This document shows, one piece after another, positions 17,540 to 26,577 of a stretch of DNA of 64,000 nucleotides. The notes under the pieces were generated by a model. The model was not told where the DNA came from and did no database searches. It was given only the letters and a program-made list of their open reading frames with translations. The stretch's first letter is position 1. The number at the start of each line of letters is the position of its first letter. Source of the DNA: an uncultured Desulfatiglans sp. (GTDB taxonomy: Bacteria > Desulfobacterota > DSM-4660 > Desulfatiglandales > Desulfatiglandaceae); contig LR026961.1 of the NCBI GenBank assembly GCA_900498135.1, forward strand, positions 1,518,375-1,582,374, written 5' to 3'. Both the position numbers and the translations under genes were made by a program.

Positions 17540-20500
17540 TTACGATCGATGGGTATTGAGGTTCAAGGCGTAAAAGGCCACGGGAACGACAACCAGGGTG
17601 AAAAAGGTCGAAGCGACCAGCCCGAAGATCAAGGCCCACGCCAGGCCGCTGAAGATCGGGTCCAGGGTGATGGGCCAGGCACCGAGCGCAGTGGTGGCGG
17701 CTGTCAACAGGATGGGCCGCATGCGGGCGGCGCCGCTTTCGAGGACGGCGTCCTTCAGCGGGACTCCCTGTTTCAGGGCGTCCTGAATGAACTCGATCAG
17801 GACCAGGGAGTTGCGGATGACAATCCCTCCGAGGGCGATCATCCCGATCATGCTGGTCGCCGTGAAAAAAACGGGGTTCTGGAACCCTTCCACCGGCGGC
17901 GCAAAGGCGAGATTGAGAAACCAGAAGCCGGGCATGATGCCGATCAGCGTCAAGGGGACCGATATCATGATCAGGAGCGGAAGGAAAAACGAACTCATTT
18001 GGATCACGAGCAGGATGTATATGCCCAGCATTGCCGCCGCATAGGCGATTCCGAGGTCCCTGAAGACGTCGAGGGTGATTTTCCATTCCCCTTCGCCGGC
18101 CCATTCGGCTCGAATCCCATCAGGAAGGGGCTTGTTCCGGAGCTCGCTTTGCATGTCGAGGATCGCGGTGGCTGGGGGTCTTCCTGCTGTTTCGGCATAG
18201 ACGAACACCAACCGTTCGAGGTTCTTGTGATAAATGGGCTGATCCTCGGCCACGGCCTTGAAGACGCCCAGTTCCCCGAGCGGAACCTGCGTCCCTTCCG
18301 CGGTCAGGATCGGGAGGCCTGCAAGGTGCTCGGTGTCCGATCGTATCTCTTGGGGCATCACGACTCGGATGGAAAGGGGCTGACGCTCTCCGGCCAGGTG
18401 AACGGTCGCGGGTTGCCCCCCCTCGAGCGCCGTGCGCAGGGTTTGGGCGATCTGGTGGGTCGAGACGCCATGCAGAGCGGCCTTGGCCTTGTCGGGTTGG
18501 AAGTCCAGGCGCTGGCGCGCGGTTTCGGTGCTGTCGTCGATGTCCACGACGAACGGCTCCTCTGCCATCACCTCCTGGACCTGCTTGCCGGCCATGATCA
18601 GTTCCGCGTAGGTCTGGTCGGGCGTGCCGTAGATCTCGGTGACGATCGTGGAAAGGACCGGGGGGCCGGGGGGGACTTCCACCAGCTTGATGCGGGCCCC
18701 CTCGCGGCGGGCGAGTTCTTCCAGGTCTTTCCGGATCCGGAGAAGGATGGTGTGGCTTTGCTGCACCCGCCGCTTCTTGTCCGCCAGATTGACGCGGATG
18801 TCGGCCAGGTTGCCGGTCTCCCGGAGGTAATAATGCCGGACCATCCCGTTGAAATCCATGGGGGATCCCGTTCCCACATAGGAGACGAAGTGGGTGACCT
18901 CGGGAACCCCGCGCAGGTATTCCTCGAAGGCTCGCACCGCCCGGTCGGTGGCCTCGAGCGGTGTGCCCTCGGGCATGTCGATCACGATCTGAAATTCATC
19001 CTTGTTGTCGAAAGGCAGCATCTTGAGCGGCACCTGCCTAAAGAGGGCCAAAGCCGCCGAGGCGCACAACAGCAAAACAACCGCGAGTGCCAGGGCCCAG
19101 CGCATGGGCTGGGAGGCGAGGAACGGACCGGTGATCCGCCGATAAACCCGCCTGATCCATCCGGGTGCCGCGTCGGTTTCCACCTCAGCCTCACCCGGCG
19201 ATTGCGGCGCCCGTTTGCGGATCAGGACCCAGCTCAGCCAGGGGACCACGGTCAGGGCGCAAACGGTGGAAAAAGAGACGGTCAGGGGGACGTTGGCGGC
19301 CATGGGCGCCATATAGGGGCCCATCATCCCCGTGATGAAGAAGAGCGGGGTGAACGAGACGATGATCGCCAGAGTGGACATGATGACAGGCGGCAGGACC
19401 TCCTTGACCGCGAACAGGGTCGCCATCTCGGGTTTTCTGCGTCCTGCGAGGATGTGGCGCTGGATGTTGTCGACATTGATGATCGGATCGTCCACCACCA
19501 GGCCGAGCGAGAGAATGAGGGCGAAGAGGGTCACCCGGTTGATGGTGAAGCCGAAGAGGTAATTGACGAAAAGTGCCAGGGCGAAACTGAGCGGGACCGC
19601 CACGGCTACGACGAGCGATTCCCTCCAGCCGAGCGTGAGGACCAGGAGGCCGACCACCGTCAGGATGGCGAAAAGGAGGGAACTCAGCAGTTCGTCGACC
19701 TTCTGCTGCGCCGTGCGGCCGTAGTTGCGGGTCACGACCACCTCGACCCCGTCCGGGATGACCGTTTTCTTGAGCGTTTCCATACGCTCGAGGATGTTTC
19801 GGGCGACATCGACGGCGTTGGTTCCCCGTTTCTTGGCGAGGGCCAGGGTGACGGCGGAATGGGTGACAGGCCCGGTTTCGAGGCCGAGGCGTTGGGCCTC
19901 GGCGTAGGACATGCCGAAGCGGGCGTGTCGGACCGGTTCTTCCGGGCTGTCGGAAACGGCGCCTAGGTCGCGCAGGTAGACAGGTTTCCCGTCGTGCACG
20001 CCCACGACAAGGTTTTCCACCTCGCGGGCGTCGGCGACGAACGCGTCGCTCGTCACGGTGATTTCGAGGTTGTTATGCACGATTGTCCCGGCGGTGACCG
20101 CGGCGTCGGTGGCCTCGAGCGCATGGACCACCTGTAGCAGCGAGATGCCGAAAGCGGCCAGGTTTTCCGGCAAGACCTCCACCCGGACCTCACGGGCCCG
20201 GCCGCCGACGACCCCTGTCCGTGAAATGTCCGGGACCTCGGCGAGGCGGGCCAGCACCTCCTCCCCGATTCGATGCAGGGCGTGATCGTTGTACCGGTCG
20301 GAGTGCAGGGTCAGGTTGAGGATGGGAACGTCATCGATCTCGACCGGTTTGATGACCCAGCCGCGGACGAGGGGCGGCACCGCGTCGATATTCATCGCGA
20401 TCTTGTTGTGCAGCTTGACGAGCGAGTTTTCCCGGTGCTCCCCCACAAAGAAGCGCACGGTCACGACGGCCATATCCCGACGCGACATGGAGTACACGTA

Positions 20501-20767
20501 TTCGACACCCTCTATTTGCCAGAGGAGCCGTTCGAGGGGCGTGGCGACGAGTTTTTCCACCTCCTGGGCGGTTGCGCCCGGGGCGTGAACGAAGACGTCG
20601 GCCATGGGAACCACGATCTGGGGTTCCTCCTCGCGCGGAGTGATCAGAACGGCGACCACGCCGGCGGCCATGGCGAAGACGAGGAACAGGATGGAAAGGC
20701 GGTAATTCAGAAACTGCTGGACGACAAGAGGGATAAAACCCTTCGGGCTGGTTTCGAGATCGTTCAT
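17540..20767 (-). CDS. RND-family efflux pump inner-membrane protein (AcrB/HAE1-like)
   Basis: The 1075-residue protein has the RND architecture: an N-terminal span, a large periplasmic porter domain, spans 2-6, a second periplasmic domain and spans 8-12. The span-4 proton-relay pair is present in SLGLVVDDPIINVDN. The span-10 position that is Lys in AcrB (AKN) reads IRN here, so a basic residue is kept as Arg. It would form the proton-driven core of a tripartite pump with the two upstream genes; its ATG overlaps the membrane-fusion gene stop (ATGA). The substrate is unknown. Confidence 0.93.
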   Translation of the reverse strand: MNDLETSPKGFIPLVVQQFLNYRLSILFLVFAMAAGVVAVLITPREEEPQIVVPMADVFVHAPGATAQEVEKLVATPLERLLWQIEGVEYVYSMSRRDMAVVTVRFFVGEHRENSLVKLHNKIAMNIDAVPPLVRGWVIKPVEIDDVPILNLTLHSDRYNDHALHRIGEEVLARLAEVPDISRTGVVGGRAREVRVEVLPENLAAFGISLLQVVHALEATDAAVTAGTIVHNNLEITVTSDAFVADAREVENLVVGVHDGKPVYLRDLGAVSDSPEEPVRHARFGMSYAEAQRLGLETGPVTHSAVTLALAKKRGTNAVDVARNILERMETLKKTVIPDGVEVVVTRNYGRTAQQKVDELLSSLLFAILTVVGLLVLTLGWRESLVVAVAVPLSFALALFVNYLFGFTINRVTLFALILSLGLVVDDPIINVDNIQRHILAGRRKPEMATLFAVKEVLPPVIMSTLAIIVSFTPLFFITGMMGPYMAPMAANVPLTVSFSTVCALTVVPWLSWVLIRKRAPQSPGEAEVETDAAPGWIRRVYRRITGPFLASQPMRWALALAVVLLLCASAALALFRQVPLKMLPFDNKDEFQIVIDMPEGTPLEATDRAVRAFEEYLRGVPEVTHFVSYVGTGSPMDFNGMVRHYYLRETGNLADIRVNLADKKRRVQQSHTILLRIRKDLEELARREGARIKLVEVPPGPPVLSTIVTEIYGTPDQTYAELIMAGKQVQEVMAEEPFVVDIDDSTETARQRLDFQPDKAKAALHGVSTHQIAQTLRTALEGGQPATVHLAGERQPLSIRVVMPQEIRSDTEHLAGLPILTAEGTQVPLGELGVFKAVAEDQPIYHKNLERLVFVYAETAGRPPATAILDMQSELRNKPLPDGIRAEWAGEGEWKITLDVFRDLGIAYAAAMLGIYILLVIQMSSFFLPLLIMISVPLTLIGIMPGFWFLNLAFAPPVEGFQNPVFFTATSMIGMIALGGIVIRNSLVLIEFIQDALKQGVPLKDAVLESGAARMRPILLTAATTALGAWPITLDPIFSGLAWALIFGLVASTFFTLVVVPVAFYALNLNTHRS

Positions 20768-21936
20768 TCCCGCTCACCCCGCAGGGCTAGCACCTCTCCG
20801 CCTTCAAGCCCGGCGAGGACCTCGATCCGATCGTCATGAATAGGGCCGGTCTTGATCAGGACCTCCTGCCATCGGCCGTCCGTCTGGATCAGGACGGTGT
20901 GAAGCTGTCCGACCATGCGCGGGGCCCTGCGCGGGATCAGGATCGCCGGTCTTTCCTTGACCGGCACCAGGAGGCGGCCGAACATGCCAGAGAAAAGCGA
21001 CGGATCTGAGGGGAGGGCCGCTTTGACCAGGATCGACCGGGTCGAGGGGTCGGCGGCGGGAACGATCTCCTGAATCTCCACCTGCAGCCTCCTCTCGAGA
21101 GCCGGGATCACGCAGGCCAACTCCTGGCCGATGCGGACCCATGGCAGCAGCCCTTCGCGGACGTAGGCCTCGATCCGCAGACGACCCGGCGTTTGCAGGG
21201 TCAGAAGGGTCTTGCCCGGGAAGGCGAGATCGCCGGGGTCGGCGAGCCGCTCGACGATCTGCCCGTCTTCCGGCGCCAGAATGCGGGTGTATCCCAAGTG
21301 GACGTCGGCGGCCCGGACGGCCTCCGCAGATTGCCGGGCGCCGGCCTGAGCCTCGGCCAGGGCTTGCCCGGCCTGCTCCCGCCTGGCCTTGGCCTGTTGA
21401 AGACCCGAAAGGGCCTGTTCCAGGTCCTGCGCCGTTGCAGCCTCCGCTGCAGCATAGGCCTCGATCCGCCGGTGATGGGCCTGGGCCTGCTCCAGGACGG
21501 CTTCGGCGGCCAGGATCTCCTGGCGTGCCCCGGCTACGCGCGCCTGGGCCGCGCCGTAGGCCTCTCGGGTCTGTTGCAGCCGCGCTTCGATCTCTCTGGA
21601 ATCGAGCAGGACGAGCGGTTCGCCCTTTTCGACTCTGTCGCCGGGGCGCACTCGGATCTCTCTGATCCGGGCATGCACAAGGGATTCGATCCGGGTCTCG
21701 GTGAGGGGACGCACGGTTCCGACGGCCTGGTAAAACTCCGTGATCATCGTCCGTTCCGCAACGGCGGTGCGATAGGATTCTGCGCCTGCCGGCTCGGGAA
21801 CGGATGCAGTGCCGGTGCCCGGGCCGACCTTGTCAGGGACGAAAAACCCGGTCATATAAAGCATCAACAGGATCAGGACCAGAGTCCCTCCGGCGAAACC
21901 AGCCCATTTGAGGCGGCTTTTCGACGGCTTGTGCAT
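20764..21936 (-). CDS. RND efflux periplasmic adaptor (membrane fusion protein)
   Basis: The 390-residue adaptor has an N-terminal anchor (WAGFAGGTLVLILLMLYMTGFF), a biotinyl-lipoyl-like beta half (VEKGEPLVLLDSREIEARL), a long Ala/Gln-rich coiled-coil hairpin, and the returning half (ILAPEDGQIVERLADPGDLAFPG). I chose the ATG at 21936, which has GGGAG 8 nt upstream and begins just after the TolC stop; an ATG at 21957 is the alternative. Gene order tolC-mfp-rnd with overlaps marks one operon. Confidence 0.92.
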   Translation of the reverse strand: MHKPSKSRLKWAGFAGGTLVLILLMLYMTGFFVPDKVGPGTGTASVPEPAGAESYRTAVAERTMITEFYQAVGTVRPLTETRIESLVHARIREIRVRPGDRVEKGEPLVLLDSREIEARLQQTREAYGAAQARVAGARQEILAAEAVLEQAQAHHRRIEAYAAAEAATAQDLEQALSGLQQAKARREQAGQALAEAQAGARQSAEAVRAADVHLGYTRILAPEDGQIVERLADPGDLAFPGKTLLTLQTPGRLRIEAYVREGLLPWVRIGQELACVIPALERRLQVEIQEIVPAADPSTRSILVKAALPSDPSLFSGMFGRLLVPVKERPAILIPRRAPRMVGQLHTVLIQTDGRWQEVLIKTGPIHDDRIEVLAGLEGGEVLALRGERE

Positions 21937-21940
21937 TGCG

Positions 21941-23410
21941 TCACTCCCGGTTGTCATTCGGATATCCCCAGCGTCCGAGGGCACGGCCCACGGCGGCCAG
22001 GGCCTTTTCGCCGTCGTAATAAGCGGCCCTGGACAGCATCCGGGCCCGGTTGCGGGCCAGTTCGGCATCCAGGTACCGTGTGATGTCCGCCGATCCACCC
22101 TCGTACTGCATCTTGACGATGCGCAAGGCCTCGTCCGCCTGGGCTTCGGCGGCCAGGGTGACCTCGTGGCGCGCTCTAGCCTGGGCCAGATCCAGATAGG
22201 CCTTTTTGAGATCCAACTGGATGGCCTGGGTCGTCTTGCGGTCGGTGGCGAGCAGCTCCTGAAGGGCCCAGCCGGCCTGCCGCACCCGGGCCCTGCTGGC
22301 GAAACCGCTGAAGAGGTCCCAGTTCACCATCACGCCAAGGGTCCAGTTTTCACGATCACGTTCGAAGTCCAACCCGGGGTCGTCGAAATAATACCGCCCC
22401 TGGGCGTCGATCCGCGGCAGATACTCAGCACGTGCCGCGTCGAGAGCCATCCTGCTCTGCACGAGCCGGCGGCGGACCACCTGCAGTTCGGGGCGGTTCG
22501 CCAGGGCCTCCGGCAGTGCCGCGGTATAGATTTCGGGAACGGAGAGGGCGACCTTTTCGCCCCGCACGAGATCGAGGCGGGTATCCGGATCGTGCCCAAG
22601 CAGATTGGCCAGCGCCGCTTTGGCGAGGCTCAGGCTGTTTTCGGCCCTGATGCGTTCTTCCCTCGCCTGGGCCAGCCGAACGTCCAAGGAGAGGACATCG
22701 GATTTGAGGGCCCCGCCGGCCCGGTACCGGGCCTGCGTGGTCCGCAGCTGCGCCTCGACGGTTTCGACCGATTCATCGGCCACCTCCACGAAATCGACGG
22801 CTGCGAGGAGGTTGAAATAGCCGTCGATGACCGAGGCGATGAGGGCGTTCTCTATGCTGAGGCGATCCAGCTGCTCGATCTCGAGCCCTGTTTCTGCCAT
22901 CCGTTTTCGGAGATAGTCGCGGCCGCCGCTGAACAAGTTGATGCGTGCCTGGATCCCGGCCTCGTAATTTTCGAACCAGCCGGGGTAGTTGAAATCGGCG
23001 TCCGGCGGCAGCAAACGCTGGTCGATTTTCTTGAAGAGGAAGGCCGATGGCGCATTCCCCTGCAGGTATTCTCCATACACACCGATCGTGGGCCAGAAAG
23101 CCGCGGCGGCTTCTGCGATCATGGACTCCGATTGACGCATCCGCGCAAGGGATATGGAGATATCGGGATTATTTGCGAGGGCTATTCGAATCGCGGAATT
23201 CAGATCCAGGCGCTTCGGAATGGGCATGAGGGGCTCTAAACCGTTCTCTGATAGGGAACAGGGCTCAGAAACCGCTTGGGGAGGGCGGTAGGCCGCCGCG
23301 ATGGAATGATAGGTGTAACGGTCGGCCGATCGGCACCCGAGAGAGGTCAGCAAGACCAGGAATGGCAGCAAGAGCAGGATCCAGGCCGAAGATGTGTGCG
23401 TTGCCTTCAT
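21941..23410 (-). CDS. Outer-membrane efflux protein, TolC family, with lipobox
   Basis: The 489-residue protein starts with a lipoprotein-type signal (ILLLLPFLVLLTSLGC, lipidation expected at C26). Two repeated OEP domains follow (DLNSAIRIALANNPDI..., then PEALANRPELQVVRRRLVQSRMALDAARAEYLPRIDAQGRY). It would provide the outer-membrane exit duct of the pump encoded by the next two genes. It is the first gene of the operon, with an AGGGTG ribosome-binding site before the ATG. Confidence 0.92.
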   Translation of the reverse strand: MKATHTSSAWILLLLPFLVLLTSLGCRSADRYTYHSIAAAYRPPQAVSEPCSLSENGLEPLMPIPKRLDLNSAIRIALANNPDISISLARMRQSESMIAEAAAAFWPTIGVYGEYLQGNAPSAFLFKKIDQRLLPPDADFNYPGWFENYEAGIQARINLFSGGRDYLRKRMAETGLEIEQLDRLSIENALIASVIDGYFNLLAAVDFVEVADESVETVEAQLRTTQARYRAGGALKSDVLSLDVRLAQAREERIRAENSLSLAKAALANLLGHDPDTRLDLVRGEKVALSVPEIYTAALPEALANRPELQVVRRRLVQSRMALDAARAEYLPRIDAQGRYYFDDPGLDFERDRENWTLGVMVNWDLFSGFASRARVRQAGWALQELLATDRKTTQAIQLDLKKAYLDLAQARARHEVTLAAEAQADEALRIVKMQYEGGSADITRYLDAELARNRARMLSRAAYYDGEKALAAVGRALGRWGYPNDNRE

Positions 23411-23783
23411 TTCACCCTGAGATTCGGTTCCTCATTCCGTTTAAACCCATCGATCCGACCGGGAAGGCCGTTTTCCGCCCAACGGCTGCGGAGCACCCGG
23501 TCTAAAACAGCGGGTGCAGACGTGGTTATGCTGAGTCATGCTGGAGCCGGCGGGAGACTCCTTTCCCGGAAGGGGAGTGGAAGCGGAGTTTCGGCCATGT
23601 TTGCAGAGAAACGGCGCCGCATGCAAGTCATATTTTTGCTTTGATCATACTGGAACTTATGATAAACGAATCGAGCTTGGTTCTCTTGAGCCATGATATT
23701 TTTTCCTTCGGATGATTTCAAGAAGAGGTCTCGGTCGGATGTCGGGATCGGGAATGACTTCAGATTTTCAAGGAGAGCGAGTG
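23411..23783. other. Divergent intergenic region between the tolC-type and asnA genes, with a small inverted repeat
   Basis: This 373-bp region must hold promoters for both directions. Frames inside it are short and unlike protein. An inverted repeat ATCATA (23644-23649) / TATGAT (23658-23663) with an 8-bp spacer lies in an AT-rich stretch about 240 bp upstream of the pump operon. It could be a regulator operator, but no regulator gene is adjacent to support this. Confidence 0.4.
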
Positions 23784-24914
23784 ATGAATGAAAAGCAGCA
23801 GGACTTGGCTGGACCGGGAATCGGTGATTATGCCGAGCTCGAGAAGATCCTTCCGGACGATTACGCGTCCCCGCTGTCTCCGAGGGAGACGCAGGAGGCC
23901 ATCTATGCAGCCAAAGATTACATCGAAGAAAACCTGTGCCGGCAGCTGAATCTCATGCGGGTGACGGTGCCCCTGATCGTCGATGTGGAGAGCGGGGTGA
24001 ACGATTACCTGGACCGGGATGGGTCTAGGAGCCCGGTCCAGTTTCACATCTCGAATGACCGGGACAAGCACCCGGTCGACGCGCAGATCGTCCAGGCCGC
24101 CACCAAGTGGAAGCGCATTGCACTCCGGCAGTTCGGGATGCTGATCGGGGAAGGGGTTCTGACGGACATGCGGGCGGTCCGAAAGGATTACTTCCTGGAT
24201 CATGACCACAGCGCCTACGTGGACCAATGGGATTGGGAGATGGCGATCACGCCGGAGCAGCGGAACCTGGATTTCCTGACGGAGGTGGTCCGCAGGATCT
24301 GGACGGTCCTGAAAGGGGCCGAGCAGCACGTCCAGTCCTTGTTCCCGGCGCTCAAATCCAGCCGGTATCCGGATCTGCCCGATGAACTCACGTTCATCCA
24401 TGCAGAGGACATCCTGGACCGCTATCCGGATCTTCCCCGCAAGCAGCGCGAAACCCGGATCGTCCAGGAATACCCGGCTGTCTTCATCTACGGCATCGGC
24501 TGGGTGCTGAAGGACGGATACCCGCACGAGATGCGCGCGGCGGATTACGACGACTGGGCGACCGAGACGGTTTCGCGGGATGGGCGGCCGATGCATGGCC
24601 TGAACGGCGATATCCTCGTCTGGAATCCCGTTACGAAGAGGCGGCACGAACTGACCTCGATGGGCATTCGGGTCAATGCGGAAACCCTGCGACAGCAGCT
24701 CGAGATCAGCGGCCAGCTCGATCTCCTCAAGATGCCCTATCACCAGGCGGTGCTGAAAAACGATATCCCCCTCAGCATCGGCGGCGGTATCGGCCAATCG
24801 CGCACCTTCATGCTGCTGTTGCAGAAGGCCCATCTGGGCGAGGTGAGCGTGAGCGTCTGGCCGAAGGTGCTCAAGGAAATGAGCGCCCGGAAAAACATAC
24901 ATGTCCTCGACTGA
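23784..24914 (+). CDS. asnA: Aspartate--ammonia ligase (asparagine synthetase A)
   Basis: The 376-residue cytosolic enzyme makes asparagine from aspartate, ammonia and ATP. It is a class II aminoacyl-tRNA-synthetase-like fold with the family motifs VPLIVDVESGVNDYLD, YVDQWDWE, AVFIYGIG and the C-terminal GGGIGQSR plus SVWP. It is longer than the E. coli enzyme (about 330) because of N-terminal and terminal extensions. The ATG at 23784 has AAGGAG 8-14 nt upstream; a GTG one codon earlier is possible. An APS-kinase-like gene follows 39 bp later. Confidence 0.93.
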   Translation: MNEKQQDLAGPGIGDYAELEKILPDDYASPLSPRETQEAIYAAKDYIEENLCRQLNLMRVTVPLIVDVESGVNDYLDRDGSRSPVQFHISNDRDKHPVDAQIVQAATKWKRIALRQFGMLIGEGVLTDMRAVRKDYFLDHDHSAYVDQWDWEMAITPEQRNLDFLTEVVRRIWTVLKGAEQHVQSLFPALKSSRYPDLPDELTFIHAEDILDRYPDLPRKQRETRIVQEYPAVFIYGIGWVLKDGYPHEMRAADYDDWATETVSRDGRPMHGLNGDILVWNPVTKRRHELTSMGIRVNAETLRQQLEISGQLDLLKMPYHQAVLKNDIPLSIGGGIGQSRTFMLLLQKAHLGEVSVSVWPKVLKEMSARKNIHVLD

Positions 24915-24953
24915 CCAAGCGCCTGTGATCGAGCGCGGGCGGCGGAGAAGGCG

Positions 24954-25514
24954 ATGCGCCCCTTCTGTATCTGGATTACCGGCAGGCCGGGCTGCGGCAA
25001 GAGCACGGTGACGATGGGTCTTCAGGCCCTGCTGCAAGCCGCGGGGATCGATGTCGTAGTGCTGAACCTGGACAGGCTTCGCAGGATCCTGACCCCGGAG
25101 CCGTCCTACACGGAGGAGGAACGCTCGATCGTTTACCGGGCCCTCGCCCTGATGGCGCACCTGCTCGTGGAACGAGGAGCGAAGCAGGTCGTGATCGACG
25201 CGACGGGCCATCGGCGCCGGTTCCGTGATCTGGCGCGGTCCCTGATCCCTGACTTTGCCGAGGTCTATCTGGCCTGTTCCGTCGAGGTCTGCGAGGCCCG
25301 TGAGGCCGGGCGCAAGTCGGCGCTCGTCCAGACCGAGCTGTACCGCAAGGCCCGCAGCGGCCGTCTCAAAGGTCAGATGCCGGGAATCGATGTGCCGTAC
25401 GAGGAGCCGTTCCAGCCCGAGCTCGCGATTCCGATCGGAGAAATTGCAGCGGAAGAGGCCGCCAGGCGGATTTTCGATTACATCGAGCGGCGCTGGGGAT
25501 CGGCCCCTAGGTAA
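24954..25514 (+). CDS. Adenylylsulfate-kinase-like P-loop kinase (CysC family)
   Basis: The 186-residue protein has Walker A ITGRPGCGKSTV near residue 8-19, LNLDRLRRIL in place of the APS-binding DGDNVR region, VVIDATGHRRRFRDLAR, and the C-terminal YRKARSGRLKGQMPGIDVPYEEP typical of CysC. The FISPF-type segment after the P-loop is replaced by DATGHRRRF, so the substrate may not be APS. It likely forms a transcription unit with asnA. GGAGAAGG precedes the ATG. Confidence 0.85.
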   Translation: MRPFCIWITGRPGCGKSTVTMGLQALLQAAGIDVVVLNLDRLRRILTPEPSYTEEERSIVYRALALMAHLLVERGAKQVVIDATGHRRRFRDLARSLIPDFAEVYLACSVEVCEAREAGRKSALVQTELYRKARSGRLKGQMPGIDVPYEEPFQPELAIPIGEIAAEEAARRIFDYIERRWGSAPR

Positions 25515-25573
25515 AAGGTATGAGGCGGATTGGAGAAAATTCCGTGATGAGCCCGCTCAGGGGTGGCTGCTTT

Positions 25574-25909
25574 TCAGCCGTTGCCGCCCCTCCGGCGGTG
25601 TCTTCCCGGAGGGTGGGGAGGGAGTTGAAAATCGCCTCCATCGATGTGCAGGGTTTTTCCGAGGACCAGCGCTTCGGCGACGGTCCGCCTGGCTTCGGCC
25701 AGGATGCGGCCGAAGGTCTGGCGCGAAACGTTCATCTTAGCGGCGGCCGCCTCCTGATCGAGCCCTTCGAAGTCGCTCAGGCGGAGGGCTTCGAGCCCTT
25801 CGAGCGTCAGGAGGACCTCGCAGCGCCCCCAGGGGGGAACGCTGTTCGGCAGGAAACCGGTCACAACGGGGGGATTTTGAATGAATCGTCGTTTTCTGGG
25901 CCGGGGCAT
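25574..25909 (-). CDS. DUF134 helix-turn-helix protein
   Basis: The 111-residue protein matches DUF134: a basic PRPRKRR start, then LTLEGLEALRLSDFEGLDQEAAAAKMNVSRQTFGRILAEARRTVAEAL, a sigma-70 region 4-like helix-turn-helix. Members are predicted DNA-binding proteins, often near nitrogenase-cofactor or redox genes, and their targets are unknown. The C-terminal tail is Arg/Gly/Pro-rich and low complexity. A good promoter lies upstream (25950-25979). Confidence 0.88.
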   Translation of the reverse strand: MPRPRKRRFIQNPPVVTGFLPNSVPPWGRCEVLLTLEGLEALRLSDFEGLDQEAAAAKMNVSRQTFGRILAEARRTVAEALVLGKTLHIDGGDFQLPPHPPGRHRRRGGNG

Positions 25910-25949
25910 AGGGTTCCTCTCGCCTTTTTATTTTGAGCCTGTGAGCATA

Positions 25950-25979
25950 ATGCTAACCTGGAAAGGCATCCCGTGTCAA
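25950..25979 (-). promoter_or_regulatory. Sigma70-type promoter for the DUF134 gene
   Basis: On the minus strand TTGACA (25979-25974) and TAGCAT (25955-25950) are separated by 18 bp, about 40 nt before the DUF134 ATG at 25909. The AT-rich leader includes AAAATAAAAAGG. Confidence 0.55.
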
Positions 25980-26126
25980 CCCGATCGATTCATCTCCACC
26001 GGCAGGCAATCCTTTCTAACTTGAAGCTTTGACGGAGACGTGCTATTCGTGAGCAAAAATGGGATCCCTGAAAGAATAACGGTTTCCCGAAATGAAACGC
26101 CTTTGAAGACATGAAGGAAGACACCC

Positions 26127-26525
26127 ATGGCCGGCAGTGCACGGAAACCGGGCGGCGTCGTCGATGAAGAGAAGATGAGGCGTGCCATTGCGGAGGCCCG
26201 CAAGGCCGCAGCCGAGCGGGAGAAGGGCTACCGAGAGCAGTCCCTGAAGATCCACCCGTGGGTCTGCGCCCGTTGCGGCCGGGAGTTCACCCGCAAAAAC
26301 CTGCATCTGCTGACCGTCCATCACAAAGATCACAATCATGACAACAACCCGGCGGATGGGAGCAACTGGGAGAATCTCTGCGTGTATTGCCACGAAAACG
26401 AGCACCGACGCTATCTTGATCATGTCGAAGGGGGCGGTGCCGAGGCGGGTCCAGGCAGGGATGCGAAACTGACGCACAGCCCGTTTGCCAAGCTTCAGGG
26501 GCTGGTCGTGAAGAAGGATTCATGA
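26127..26525 (+). CDS. HNH nuclease, YajD family
   Basis: The 132-residue protein has a charged coiled N terminus (MRRAIAEARKAAAEREKGYREQ) and the YajD-type HNH module: WVCARCGREF, LTVHHKDHNHDNNPADGSNWENL and CVYCHENEHRR. The enzyme's role is not known in any organism I can cite. It is the second HNH gene in the window and is unrelated in detail to that at 4690. Downstream, 52 bp later, is phosphoglucomutase. Confidence 0.88.
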   Translation: MAGSARKPGGVVDEEKMRRAIAEARKAAAEREKGYREQSLKIHPWVCARCGREFTRKNLHLLTVHHKDHNHDNNPADGSNWENLCVYCHENEHRRYLDHVEGGGAEAGPGRDAKLTHSPFAKLQGLVVKKDS

Positions 26526-26577
26526 TGATGGGTTGAAGCGCCTTGGCGCTTCGCAGTGCGCACAGAGGAGTTGAACC

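Noticed and set aside
17459-19966. Long open frame (835 codons) antisense to the RND pump
   Set aside because: Highly charged low-complexity product with no domain, fully opposite the RND gene with clear motifs.
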